From: Desulfovibrio sp. UCD-KL4C
GTDB taxonomy: Bacteria; Desulfobacterota; Desulfovibrionia; Desulfovibrionales; Desulfovibrionaceae
NCBI RefSeq assembly: GCF_006210265.1
Contig: NZ_VCNC01000002.1
Span: 248,001 to 312,000, forward strand
Direction of reading: 5' to 3'
Length of the DNA: 64,000 bases
Within the stretch, counting starts at the first letter, position 1. Each line of letters starts with the position of its first letter. The notes under the pieces were generated by a model. The model did not search any database and was not told where the DNA came from. It worked only from the letters and a program-made list of their open reading frames with translations. Positions 46,488-55,769 of this stretch are shown here, one piece after another. The translations under genes and the position numbers were made by a program.

Positions 46488-47303
46488 TTACATTTTATTT
46501 AAACAATCTTCACAAATTTCACCGTCTGTGTGTTCTTTTTTGGGACTTTTTTCAAGAATAAGCTCGACGATAGCTTCAAATTTATCTGTTGGTACGTAGC
46601 CACGGATTGAAACGCCATTTACAAGAAAAGTAGGGGTTGCATCAAATCCGAATGATTTTGCTTCTGCTTGATCTGCAGCAATATTCTTAACAATAGTTGC
46701 AGATTTCAAAACCTTCTGCAACTTATCTAAGTCAATACCGAGTTCAAGCAATATTTTGCCAAGAACTTTACCATCAGAGTCTTTAAATAATTTTTTTTGG
46801 TTTTGAAATGCGGCATCATGAAATTTAAAAGCCTTGTCTTTATCAATTAGAGCTATAGCCTCAAAAACAGCCGCAAGCTTTTTAGATTCTGCGTGCAGTG
46901 GAAGGTGCTTATATATCAATTGATATTTAGCAGGCTTTTTGGCTACGAGGTCACGCACAACCTCTGCACCTTTTTTGCAGTAAGGACAAAGAAAATCTGA
47001 ATATTCTACAATAGTAACAGGTGCATTAATATCACCGATACTTGCTCTGTCTGGAGAAAGAACTGGTTTAAACGGATTATTTATTTCATCTTGAAATTTA
47101 GCTTCACGTTTAAGTTCATTGCGCGCATCAACTCCGCTTTCAACAATATCCAATAGTTCAAGATTATTTTCACGCATTGCATCTAAAATAATCTGTGGAT
47201 TTTCCTTTATAACTTCAGTCATCTGACTTTTTAATGTTTGTTTACTGACGCAACCGGATGCAATCATCAATACTATAATAAATAACGCTGTTCTTTTTAA
47301 CAT
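46488..47303 (-). CDS. DsbA-family thioredoxin lipoprotein
   Basis: A 271-residue lipoprotein (signal with lipobox IASGC) with a thioredoxin/DsbA-like domain: SDFLCPYCKKGAE (CPYC active site), cis-Pro ATPTFLVNG and the alpha-helical insert. This points to periplasmic disulfide exchange. The C-terminus carries a second CxxC (GEICEDCLNKM), which may be a resolving pair or a metal site. Lies 127 bp downstream of the TIGR04073-like gene on the same strand. Confidence 0.85.
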   Translation of the reverse strand: MLKRTALFIIVLMIASGCVSKQTLKSQMTEVIKENPQIILDAMRENNLELLDIVESGVDARNELKREAKFQDEINNPFKPVLSPDRASIGDINAPVTIVEYSDFLCPYCKKGAEVVRDLVAKKPAKYQLIYKHLPLHAESKKLAAVFEAIALIDKDKAFKFHDAAFQNQKKLFKDSDGKVLGKILLELGIDLDKLQKVLKSATIVKNIAADQAEAKSFGFDATPTFLVNGVSIRGYVPTDKFEAIVELILEKSPKKEHTDGEICEDCLNKM

Positions 47304-47339
47304 ATTTTTCCTTTTTGCTTTAAAAAAATGACAAATAAA

Positions 47340-47370
47340 AACCCTCCAGCGGAAAATCCTGTGGAGGGTT
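47340..47370 (-). terminator. Intrinsic terminator on the minus strand
   Basis: Stem AACCCTCCA (47340-47348) with TGGAGGGTT (47362-47370). On the minus strand it ends in TTTTTATTT and so ends the lipoprotein gene at 47431. Confidence 0.75.
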
Positions 47371-47430
47371 AAATTTTAAATAGCTTTTTTGCAAGATCTA
47401 ATGACCCAACCATGAAAAAAAATGAACAAA

Positions 47431-47874
47431 TCAATATAGCTCGCCGCCGGTAATATCTGTAAAACTATTCTCCCTAGCATCAACTTTATCGGCAAATTCA
47501 GACGAAATAAATTCCTCATCCATTGTAGGGGCTGCAGGTCCACTAAACGGAGAAGTAACAATATCATACATGCCAGAAACAACTCGGCCAGTTCCATACG
47601 CAAACCCGACGACGAAGCCACCAAAATATCCAGCCAACTGTCCAGCTGGTTCATCACTTTCTGCCGCCATATTCACAGCCTGATTCGGTATTTCAATTGG
47701 AGCAGTAATGATATTAGCCATTCCACGCCCGATTTTACGGGAAACTCTGGAACCATAAGAGTCTTGACTACCAACATAGTTATCAGACTTCATGGAACAT
47801 CCGCCAATGATAAGCATCGACAAACTGATAACAGTCAGACTTATTTTAAAAAACCAGCTTGATTTATAATACAT
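47431..47874 (-). CDS. TIGR04073-like exosortase-associated lipoprotein
   Basis: A 147-residue putative lipoprotein: hydrophobic N-terminus with lipobox (IIGGCSM), then the TIGR04073-like core RKIGRGMANIITAPIEIP and GQLAGYFGGFVVGFAYGTGRVVSGMYDIVTSP. The family occurs near exosortase loci, but no exosortase or PEP-CTERM gene is visible here. SD AGGAGC 6 nt before ATG. Function unknown. Confidence 0.7.
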   Translation of the reverse strand: MYYKSSWFFKISLTVISLSMLIIGGCSMKSDNYVGSQDSYGSRVSRKIGRGMANIITAPIEIPNQAVNMAAESDEPAGQLAGYFGGFVVGFAYGTGRVVSGMYDIVTSPFSGPAAPTMDEEFISSEFADKVDARENSFTDITGGELY

Positions 47875-48013
47875 TATTGCTCCTAATATTGTCCGAATAT
47901 GCCTTTGCTGGTCTTATCTGTCAAGATTCCGTAATTATAAGGAATACGGTTATACCAGTAAGACCAGCTCGATTAATAGCTGACCTTACTGATTATTAAT
48001 AACTAATGTGAAT

Positions 48014-51000
48014 CTACCATTTCTTAGAATATTGCTTTGCTAAAGCAACCTCCTGTTCTTCAAAAGTAGCAAAACCTGCATGGTGCATGGCATCCTCGAC
48101 AGTCTGTGACCAATTCCATGCAGAATAGATTACAGCTTTATGAAATGTTCCACGGAAGGTATTCATTTCCTGACGATAAAAATCTTCCTTCGGAGTATCA
48201 ATGTTGTCACGAAGTTGTTCATTAAGCCTTCTTATTTCACCTTCATACCAATCTTCCAGATCTTCCGGTGTATTGTATTTCTTAATAATATGTCCGTAAC
48301 CATTCCCTTCCATCAAGTTTGCAAGATTCTCAAAATGTTTTGCATTAATCCACTTACCAAGTTCACTAACCTTGATATTTTCAGCCTCGACAGCCGCCAT
48401 ATCAAGTTTTGTCTGATAATACGTATCTGGCACAACAGAAGCTGAGACAATACCTGCAATGCAGACAACTCCGCGCAGAATAACACTATTTGAGACCCCC
48501 TGACCGCAGAATCCAATTTTCTTTCCAAATTTCTGCCCTGTGAAGATGGTCGAAAGAATCGCCCATACAACGGCGGGATCTTCTTCATCATAAATATGCT
48601 TCAATCTGGAATTATCTCTGTCCGTTCCCAAAACTAGCTGAGTCATATCATTCGAACCGATGGAGAACCCATCAACTTCTTTAATGAATTCCTTACTGAG
48701 AATAGCATTACTTGGTATTTCAGCCATTAGAATTAGCTTTAAGCCGTCTTTACCGGATTCAAGATGATGAACCTGAGAAAGGTAACGCTTCATACTTCTT
48801 GCTTCTTCAATGGTTCTGACAAACGGAAGCATCAGGTGTAAATTCTTTCCACCAAAAACGCCTCGAGCAAGTTTAAAAGCTTCAAGTTCCCAATCATGAA
48901 CATCTCTGGAAACGCCTCGGTAGCCGAGCATCGGATTATCTTCATGATTTTCAAAGAGGAGCCCGCCAAGCAGGTTATGATATTCATTTGTTTTAAAATC
49001 TGTAGTCCGGTAAATGATATCTTTGCCATAAAAAGCCATGGAAAACAGAGCAAGACCTTGTGATAAGGTCTGGATATAATTCTCTTTACCAGATCGTAAC
49101 CCGCGCGACTGCAAAAGCTCAAAAATACGTTTTCGTAAAGTCTGAACTTCGTCCATTTCAGATTTAAGGCCCATTTTGCGAGCAACTTCTTCACGTAATG
49201 CTTTAATTTTTTCGTTAAGTTCAATAACAATCGAATTTTTAACAGCTTTGTTAACCATGTCTGATATTTCATCAGAAGATTCGAAACGTCTATAAATAAA
49301 GCGTGAATCAGCATTTTCTTCAACGCCGTGCTGAAGACCTAAAACAGCTTTAACATGTTCTTCAATCTTAACAGAAGTCTTCAAGATATAGAGACTTTCT
49401 GCTGCATGTTCTAAATAGTTATCTAATTTTTTGTCTAAATCTCTGAGCTTGCGGTGCATAGCAAGAACTTCTTCAGTCCCTCTAGCGTTTTCACCATTGG
49501 CAAGTGCATCCATTTCAAGACTAAGCCCAGTAAGCGCTCCAACATACTCTCTAAGATTTATATTCAGAGAAATAAGACCGGAATCAAGCTGAGACCTCAT
49601 GACAAGAGTAAGTCTTGCATCAAGTTCATCGAGTTTATCTTGAATTAGTTTATCAAGAGTCCCGTTATCATATGCCTCAAGGGCGAGTGGATGTACTCCG
49701 ACGTTACCGAGCATAAACTCAGCTCTAAGCAAACCGACTTCAAAATCAGGAACTTCTCTAAGACGCGAGAGGAAAAGTGACTGCCCTACATCAGCAAGGA
49801 TAAGTCCTACCTTTGTTCTTGTTGCAGGAAGTTTTGCGGTATCAATAGTTCCACCTACTTCACGCAAAGGAAGCAACCCGCGATAAACTTTACCTCTGGA
49901 ACCATCAACAGTTACTTCCTGCCCATCTAGGGAGCGTAGAATTTCAAGACGCTGAATACCGATGATTGCCGGAATTCCAAGCTCACGAGAAGTAATTGCG
50001 GCATGACTGGTATCACCGCCTACGTCGGCCATAATACCTGCGGCAATACGCATTCCAGGAACCATATCAGGATCAGTACGGGCAGCGGCTAAAATATCAC
50101 CTTTATTAATTTTATTAAGTTCAAGAGCTGAACGCAGATATTTCACTGTCCCCTGACCTGCTCCGCGGGAAGCTCCATTACCTTCAAGGAGTACTTCCGC
50201 CGATACAAGCGCTTTCGGATCAACTTCCAGCCTGCGCATAAAGATTGTACTTGGATGATCTGCGAACTCTTCGTTCCAGCGTGTTTCAGGGCGAGCCTGC
50301 ACAAACCATAGTCTGTCTGCTGCGTCGAGACAGAATTCAGTATCCATGATCATGCCTTCATAGGCCAAACTTATTGAGCGAACACCTTTAGCAACTTCTT
50401 CAGCCTGAGCAAGTGACAAAGCCCAGCGATAGATTTCATTGGGCTGAACCTTTTCAACTTTGGTTCCACCATTTTCGCTGTAAACAATCTTTTTGTCTTT
50501 GTTTCCCATATTACGGACGACAACTTCTGAACCATCATCACGCTGAAAAACATAAAATTTATCAGGAGTAACCATTCCGCCGACAACAGCTTCACCAAGA
50601 CCGTAACTGGCATCAATAGAAACAAGGTCCTTGCGGTCTGTTCCGCGACAACCAGTCGCAGTATCAGCACTAAAAGCTGTACCGGAGATAATCGGATTAA
50701 TCATGCGCATCAGACAGACTGACAACGATGTATTTTCAATAGCCCATTCTTTTTTGGCTATTTCTGCAATAGACGCATCTCCGGTATTTTCAGCAAGTGT
50801 CACAGCGTCTAGAATTGCTTCACGGCGATAAGTCATGCTTCGGAGGTTGTAAGCGGAAGCGCAATCCCAATGGTAAGCTTCAGCGCAGTTCTCTTCGCCA
50901 ATAATATTTAAATAAGTATCCTGAAGTCCGGCAAAGGCTTTCTTACGACTGTCTTCACCCGCAGCGGAAGATCTGACAGCAACAGGTTCATTTTCAAGTC

Positions 51001-51598
51001 CTGCATCTTTACAAATAGACAGATAAGCAGACTTAACTGCTTCATCAACTTCCTTTGGAAGATCAACAGACAAAATAGCACTTTGAACAAGAACAGACCG
51101 TTTACGAAGCTGATCAATGCCTTCCGGAGATGTAGCAAAACCTTCAACAACGTTATTAATAAAAGTTCTTAACTGAATTAAAGTCTCAGAATGTTTTTTA
51201 GCTTCTTCTTTAATAACCGTGGCAATAGAGCGGACAAAATTCTGTATAAATTCTGAATCACTGTTAACGTCTTCGCTATTCCAATCAACAGCATTATACT
51301 CGCTGTCGACAACAGCTCTTACCAGACTTGCATGAACCTTTGTTTCATCAAGCAGTTTATGAAAAGCCAAAGATGAAATAGCTCTAAACTGCGGAGCTCT
51401 GATACCTTCAACTTGACTAATAAGTGCTGTATTATAGTTTTTACCACCAACTAAAAGTTCTGCATCCTCTCCAATTCTGACAATATCAGAACCAGCCAAA
51501 ACCATTTTTTGTTCAAGCTGTTTTACTGCCTGCTTTTTTTTAGGAGATTCAATCTCTGATTTCTTAGCGGTACCAACGTCTTCCTTTTTGCCAGCCAT
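48014..51598 (-). CDS. ppsA: Large phosphoenolpyruvate synthase-like protein
   Basis: PEP synthase-like enzyme of 1194 residues, far longer than E. coli PpsA (792). The N-terminal PEP/pyruvate-binding domain (about 50-440) has VRSSAAGEDSRKKAFAG; the phosphohistidine is in GGDTSHAAI near residue 531; the C-terminal PEP-utiliser has GFSIGSNDMTQL and FCGQGVSN (Cys near 1031). Extra parts: a helical insert of about 150 residues between LLRAEFM (625) and FYGKDIIYR (852), and a C-terminal extension of about 130 (WYEGEIRRLNEQL). It makes PEP from pyruvate and ATP, feeding gluconeogenesis. First gene of its unit; ATG at 51598 with TTACTCC region supplying the SD (GGAGTAAATA). Confidence 0.85.
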   Translation of the reverse strand: MAGKKEDVGTAKKSEIESPKKKQAVKQLEQKMVLAGSDIVRIGEDAELLVGGKNYNTALISQVEGIRAPQFRAISSLAFHKLLDETKVHASLVRAVVDSEYNAVDWNSEDVNSDSEFIQNFVRSIATVIKEEAKKHSETLIQLRTFINNVVEGFATSPEGIDQLRKRSVLVQSAILSVDLPKEVDEAVKSAYLSICKDAGLENEPVAVRSSAAGEDSRKKAFAGLQDTYLNIIGEENCAEAYHWDCASAYNLRSMTYRREAILDAVTLAENTGDASIAEIAKKEWAIENTSLSVCLMRMINPIISGTAFSADTATGCRGTDRKDLVSIDASYGLGEAVVGGMVTPDKFYVFQRDDGSEVVVRNMGNKDKKIVYSENGGTKVEKVQPNEIYRWALSLAQAEEVAKGVRSISLAYEGMIMDTEFCLDAADRLWFVQARPETRWNEEFADHPSTIFMRRLEVDPKALVSAEVLLEGNGASRGAGQGTVKYLRSALELNKINKGDILAAARTDPDMVPGMRIAAGIMADVGGDTSHAAITSRELGIPAIIGIQRLEILRSLDGQEVTVDGSRGKVYRGLLPLREVGGTIDTAKLPATRTKVGLILADVGQSLFLSRLREVPDFEVGLLRAEFMLGNVGVHPLALEAYDNGTLDKLIQDKLDELDARLTLVMRSQLDSGLISLNINLREYVGALTGLSLEMDALANGENARGTEEVLAMHRKLRDLDKKLDNYLEHAAESLYILKTSVKIEEHVKAVLGLQHGVEENADSRFIYRRFESSDEISDMVNKAVKNSIVIELNEKIKALREEVARKMGLKSEMDEVQTLRKRIFELLQSRGLRSGKENYIQTLSQGLALFSMAFYGKDIIYRTTDFKTNEYHNLLGGLLFENHEDNPMLGYRGVSRDVHDWELEAFKLARGVFGGKNLHLMLPFVRTIEEARSMKRYLSQVHHLESGKDGLKLILMAEIPSNAILSKEFIKEVDGFSIGSNDMTQLVLGTDRDNSRLKHIYDEEDPAVVWAILSTIFTGQKFGKKIGFCGQGVSNSVILRGVVCIAGIVSASVVPDTYYQTKLDMAAVEAENIKVSELGKWINAKHFENLANLMEGNGYGHIIKKYNTPEDLEDWYEGEIRRLNEQLRDNIDTPKEDFYRQEMNTFRGTFHKAVIYSAWNWSQTVEDAMHHAGFATFEEQEVALAKQYSKKW

Positions 51599-51739
51599 TA
51601 TTTACTCCTTACACAACAGTATAAACATTGTGCTCACGAAACAGTCATTTAATAAATTTCGCTTAATATAAGGTGTTTAATTTTTAAATTATATTTTATA
51701 CACTCTATTGTACTTAAAAAATAGAGGTAGCATAAAAAA

Positions 51740-52663
51740 CTAGAGAGGCATAACACTTCCAGAATATACAGTATGCTGGACTCCGTCTTTCTCAATAATC
51801 AGCCCACCATCAGCAGAAAGACCGCATATACGCCCTACAGAAACATCTTTCGGCCCATCCACTATCTTAACTTCTTCACCAAACCAAACTAACTGATCAG
51901 CCAATATTTTAAGAAATTCTTCGGGCTCCTGCATTGAAATAATCGAATCAAACTGACTTTTAAAATAATCTACAAAATGAATCCAAGTTTCAAGCGGCCC
52001 AAGCTGCATTTCTTCAGTATTAATACATGCAGCAGAAACTGCATGATCAGGACGGAGTTGCTCTCTTTCAGGCGCAGAAGCGGTATTTAAACCTATCCCC
52101 ACCAGAATTGTCGATTCACGCTCTTCAATAAGAATCCCGCCAATTTTTTTACCATCTTTCAAAAGATCATTAGGCCACTTAAGTTGTGTTTCAACACCTA
52201 TATCTTTAAGAGCACGGCAGGCAAGATAACCAACAATTAGAGGTAAAATTCTTGCCCATACAGGCCGAAATTCACCAGGAGCCCCAGTCGCAAGTCCAGG
52301 CCACTTGATTGCGCCGTAAATATTACCAGGAGGTGAAATCCACTCCCGCCTGACTTGGCCGCGTCCAGTGTTCTGCTCAACAGCCAAAACGCTTCCCCAC
52401 TCAGGTAGATCTTCCAAAGAATTAAGACGCCACGCAACATCAAGACTTGAAAGACAAGAGCCGCAGATAGCTATAGGCCTGCCTGCTCTGGCCCCTGATA
52501 ACCACGTTGAATAAGTTCTGCACTCATCTTCTTCACTATTCCACGGCCCAAAACGTTCTATATCTCTAGCCCATAAAGGATGAGCTTGAAAAAGCTGTTC
52601 AGGTGTTACTTTTGGAATTGGACTTTCGTCTTTGCCGCTGACAATGGTAATTCTTGTAATCAT
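51740..52663 (-). CDS. birA: Biotin--[acetyl-CoA-carboxylase] ligase
   Basis: A 307-residue biotin ligase without the N-terminal HTH of bifunctional BirA, so it is an enzyme only and not a repressor. Signature NTGRGQVRREW replaces the usual GRGRRGRxW, the GxG biotinyl loop kept partly; KWPNDLLKDGKKIGGILIEE is clear, as is VGIGLN. A C-terminal domain ends in GSVMPL. Attaches biotin to carboxylases. Confidence 0.88.
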   Translation of the reverse strand: MITRITIVSGKDESPIPKVTPEQLFQAHPLWARDIERFGPWNSEEDECRTYSTWLSGARAGRPIAICGSCLSSLDVAWRLNSLEDLPEWGSVLAVEQNTGRGQVRREWISPPGNIYGAIKWPGLATGAPGEFRPVWARILPLIVGYLACRALKDIGVETQLKWPNDLLKDGKKIGGILIEERESTILVGIGLNTASAPEREQLRPDHAVSAACINTEEMQLGPLETWIHFVDYFKSQFDSIISMQEPEEFLKILADQLVWFGEEVKIVDGPKDVSVGRICGLSADGGLIIEKDGVQHTVYSGSVMPL

Positions 52664-52701
52664 GGCATATTATCTCATCTACTAAGGTTTTTTGGCAAGA
52701 G

Positions 52702-52731
52702 TTGACACCGCTGTTTTTTACTTACTATAGA
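52702..52731 (+). promoter_or_regulatory. Strong sigma-70-like promoter without an obvious gene
   Basis: TTGACA (52702-52707), 18-nt spacer, TATAGA (52726-52731). On the plus strand, no protein gene follows until 54038. It would transcribe opposite the small ORF at 52753-52899 and the TVP38 gene, so an antisense or small RNA is possible. Confidence 0.45.
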
Positions 52732-52752
52732 AAACGTTTGATCAAGACCAAC

Positions 52753-52899
52753 TTATTCCCTCTTACCAGATTTAATCTCTCTAATCAGCTCAAGTAATTC
52801 TTCTTCAACTTCATCAGCTTCATTCTGATCAATAACATCTAATCCTTTTAATTCTTTAGTAATTGCATTTGCAATTTTCTCAGAAATGGTTGCAAGCAT
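52753..52899 (-). CDS. Small acidic protein (48 aa)
   Basis: ATG at 52899 to TAA at 52753. The protein is MLATISEKIANAITKELKGL-type amphipathic helix followed by an acidic stretch (QNEADEVEEELLELIREIK). No membrane segment or signal. SD is weak (AGAGACAG). The acid-rich coding pattern and GC distribution look like a real gene, but it could be a chance frame. No family recognised. Confidence 0.4.
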   Translation of the reverse strand: MLATISEKIANAITKELKGLDVIDQNEADEVEEELLELIREIKSGKRE

Positions 52900-53267
52900 T
52901 CTGTCTCTGCCATCTTCCTCTACAATTGTAAGTAAAATCCGAATCTTATAATAACCTAGTTACTAAAAACCTACATCAAAGTGCCAATATCAACAATAAT
53001 AATGTGATCACTCCTCTCAAACTCAAAGATTTTTTGAAATTATAGTCATTTCGCCCAATATTTGACCTAGACCAAGCAGTGCCAAACAATATTAATTCAA
53101 TGAATCAGCTTAACAATATTAACAGTTCCTTTGGTAATAATATATGCAACACTCCCCATATCCACTTAACTGAAAATAAGATCTCCTTTATGGTAATTTT
53201 TAAGCGTAGGAGATGTCTTCGTAGTTAAAGGAGATATGTCCATAAATTATTAAAATACTTATTTAAA
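52900..53267. other. Intergenic region with an inverted repeat and no gene
   Basis: About 370 bp, AT-rich, no supported ORF. Contains the inverted repeat at 53181-53235. Confidence 0.4.
53181..53235. repeat. Ten-bp inverted repeat with a 35-nt loop
   Basis: ATCTCCTTTA (53181-53190) and TAAAGGAGAT (53226-53235). A third TAGGAGAT lies inside the loop at 53207-53214. It lies just past the TVP38 gene stop; it may be a processing or termination element, though no T run follows. Confidence 0.4.
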
Positions 53268-53957
53268 TTATGAAGTTTTATTAGTGTTTCTTGCTTTTAC
53301 AAAGCTAACTGCCTTTCGGATAAAAAATGGGAAAATTCCTAAAACCATAAAAGAAATTATTACACTTGGCTGAACGATATCAGAGACAGAAGTAATTTTA
53401 CCAATCTCTTTTCCAGCATTAACAAAAACTATTGTACCGGGTAGCATTCCTACCTGAGAAACCCAGTAAAAAGTTCGAAGCCGCATAGGAGTAAGCCCCA
53501 TAACCAGATTAATAACAACGAAAGGAATAGCCGGAATAAGGCGCATTGTGAATAAATAGAATGAACCTTCGCTTTTAATCCCGTTGTTTACTTTTTCCAG
53601 CTTATCTCCAAACTTCCGTTGAACATAGTCTCTAAATAAATAACGGGAAAAAAAACAAGCAAGTGTAGCCCCGAGAGAACTTGCAAATGAAATGGTTATC
53701 ACGCCGAGAGTAAAACCGAAAAGAGCTCCTCCGGCGAGGCCAAGTATAGCAGCCCCCGGTAAATTAAGACCTACAATGGCAACATAAATTAAAAAAAAGG
53801 CAAAGATCGAACTAAATGGATGCAAATCATAAAAAGCGTGAAAATCCTGCCTTGAGTTCTTTAAATAGTTCAAGGTTAGAAATCTATCAAGATCAAAGGC
53901 AAAAAATATAATTATTCCAGACGCCAATAATATAAGTATTAATATTTTATTTTTCAT
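53268..53957 (-). CDS. TVP38/TMEM64-type membrane protein
   Basis: A 229-residue membrane protein with about six hydrophobic segments and the SNARE-associated/DedA core (GAAILGLAGGALFGFTLGV, ACFFSRYLFRDYVQRKFG and FTMRLIPAIPFVVINLVMGLT). Such proteins act as lipid scramblases in eukaryotes; the bacterial role is not settled. Divergent from the CCA-adding gene by 80 bp. Confidence 0.85.
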   Translation of the reverse strand: MKNKILILILLASGIIIFFAFDLDRFLTLNYLKNSRQDFHAFYDLHPFSSIFAFFLIYVAIVGLNLPGAAILGLAGGALFGFTLGVITISFASSLGATLACFFSRYLFRDYVQRKFGDKLEKVNNGIKSEGSFYLFTMRLIPAIPFVVINLVMGLTPMRLRTFYWVSQVGMLPGTIVFVNAGKEIGKITSVSDIVQPSVIISFMVLGIFPFFIRKAVSFVKARNTNKTS

Positions 53958-54037
53958 TTATCATAAGATATCATCTCTTGATATTTTGGCAAGTTTTCTT
54001 AATCTTTTATCATGCATACAATAAATTCAATAACAAT

Positions 54038-55189
54038 ATGAAAAATAAAAAAAATCCAGTATCAATTTTAATGGTCGGAGGATCAATTCGAGACCTGCTT
54101 CTCGGTAAAAAACCCAATGATTTTGATTTCTTGGTTGCGTCAGGTTCAATTGAACAGTTTAAAAAACAATTTCCATATGCAAAACCTGTTGGTAAATCTT
54201 ATGAAGTGTTTTTTCAAAAAGGTTTTGAATTCTCGTTTCCAAGAGTAATCGGTCAAACTGTTGAAGAAACGATAGATCTGGACCTTTCTGCAAGAGACTT
54301 CACTATAAACAGCTTTGCTCTTGACGATGACGGAGAACTGTATGTTCACCCAAACGGACTTGAAGACTTGTCTTCCAGAACCCTGCGCCCGTCATTTCCA
54401 GAAGCATTTAAAGCTGACCCATTACGGGTTTTCCGTGCCGCTACATTTCTTGCCAGATTTCCTGAATTTACAGCTCATCCTGATTTAATCAGCGGAATGC
54501 GCGAAGCCTCTGCAAAAGGCTGGCTGAAAGAGATTGCGCCTGACAGAATAGGCGCTGAACTTCTTAAAGCTTTAAAAAGTGACAAACCTGGAAATTTTTT
54601 AAGGATTCTTCAGAAAACAAATTGTTTTGAACCTTGGTTCACTGAATTCAAAACCGCTGATAAAATAGTTGCAGGATCGCCGGAATTTCACAATAAATCT
54701 GTGCTAAGTCATACTATAAAATTAATGGATAAAACATCCGGTAATCCGATCACTTGTTTTATGGCTATGTGCCATGATCTTGGAAAAATTTTAACAAAAT
54801 CAGATCGTCTACCTACGTGCCACTGGCATGAGACAAAAGATACTAAACTGGCTAAAGAACTTGGAACAAGACTGCTGCTTCCGAATAAATATATTAAAGC
54901 TGGTCAACTAGCGGCAGCTTTGCACATGAAAGCAGGAAAGTATAACCATCTTCGACCGAAATCTAAAGTAGACTTGCTTATAGAGCTGCATAAAAATGAT
55001 TTGGTAGAAAATATGAGGGATCTTTGCCTTGCAGATAAGAATGAAGACATAATGATAAATGCAATGGCAGAGTTAACTGAAATATTAAAAATAACCCTAC
55101 CTGCAAAAGATAGAAATTTAGGCAAAAACTCAGGTGAAAAACTAAAATTGCTACGTGCTCAAAAATTAGAAAATAAAATCAACCTTTAA
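54038..55189 (+). CDS. tRNA nucleotidyltransferase / poly(A) polymerase family with HD-like domain
   Basis: A 383-residue CCA-adding-type enzyme. The nucleotidyltransferase head reads VGGSIRDLLLGKKPNDFDFLVA with the metal DxD; RDFTINSFAL and DPLRVFRAATFLARFPEF are the following class II signatures. Near the C-terminus SHTIKL and MAMCHDLGKIL form a metal-binding HD-type domain, as in E. coli Cca. I choose the ATG at 54038 because the frame upstream offers only a TTG without SD; no good SD is seen at 54038 either. If this adds CCA, it is redundant for the encoded-CCA tRNA here; it may be a repair enzyme. Confidence 0.85.
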   Translation: MKNKKNPVSILMVGGSIRDLLLGKKPNDFDFLVASGSIEQFKKQFPYAKPVGKSYEVFFQKGFEFSFPRVIGQTVEETIDLDLSARDFTINSFALDDDGELYVHPNGLEDLSSRTLRPSFPEAFKADPLRVFRAATFLARFPEFTAHPDLISGMREASAKGWLKEIAPDRIGAELLKALKSDKPGNFLRILQKTNCFEPWFTEFKTADKIVAGSPEFHNKSVLSHTIKLMDKTSGNPITCFMAMCHDLGKILTKSDRLPTCHWHETKDTKLAKELGTRLLLPNKYIKAGQLAAALHMKAGKYNHLRPKSKVDLLIELHKNDLVENMRDLCLADKNEDIMINAMAELTEILKITLPAKDRNLGKNSGEKLKLLRAQKLENKINL

Positions 55190-55259
55190 ATACTATCATA
55201 TTAAAAACAGCTTTCGTCATTCAAAACAAAAGCTATTTCACATATGGCTATGCTTTTAA

Positions 55260-55754
55260 TTATTCAAACAAAAATTTATATTGGGTGGTAATTTCATCAG
55301 TTATGTTCATAAGTTTTGCAGCAGTTGTATCGACGTTAGTAATATTAACAGTTCCAATACGCTCATCAAGATAAAATGGAACCACCACTTCGCTTTCAGC
55401 AAAAGTCCAGACAACAGAATAAATTGAACCGATTTCCGGCCTTTCATTAAACTCACTACGGGAAACAACCCTTATCCTAACTGACTTTTGCTTTTTATCA
55501 GCTAATCTAAACAAAATCGATTTCCTAAAGTTTTCCTTTAGCTTTAAGGCAAGAGTTCCGCCTAACTCATCATTACCAAAATGTTCTACGATTACAGGTG
55601 TCCCTTCTTCTTTATTAACATCTTTATCAGTATCATTTACTGGAGCAGGCTTTGATTTTACATCCGGAACTGCCATTTCCTGAGCGGCAACAGTCGATAT
55701 AGAAAAACACCATACAGTTAAAACAAAAAGACATAAAACAAATACTTTTTTCAT
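55260..55754 (-). CDS. Hypothetical exported protein (164 aa)
   Basis: I do not recognise this family. A signal peptide (MKKVFVLCLFVLTVWCFSISTVAAQ, cleavage after AAQ/AVA region) precedes a Lys/Asp/Pro-rich linker (about 30-50) and a compact domain (VIVEHFGNDELGGTLALKLKENFRKS) with beta strands. Likely periplasmic or cell-surface. The gene begins 15 bp after the end of the 258-residue gene on the same strand, so the two are one unit. Confidence 0.75.
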   Translation of the reverse strand: MKKVFVLCLFVLTVWCFSISTVAAQEMAVPDVKSKPAPVNDTDKDVNKEEGTPVIVEHFGNDELGGTLALKLKENFRKSILFRLADKKQKSVRIRVVSRSEFNERPEIGSIYSVVWTFAESEVVVPFYLDERIGTVNITNVDTTAAKLMNITDEITTQYKFLFE

Positions 55755-55769
55755 CTTATAGCTCCTGAA

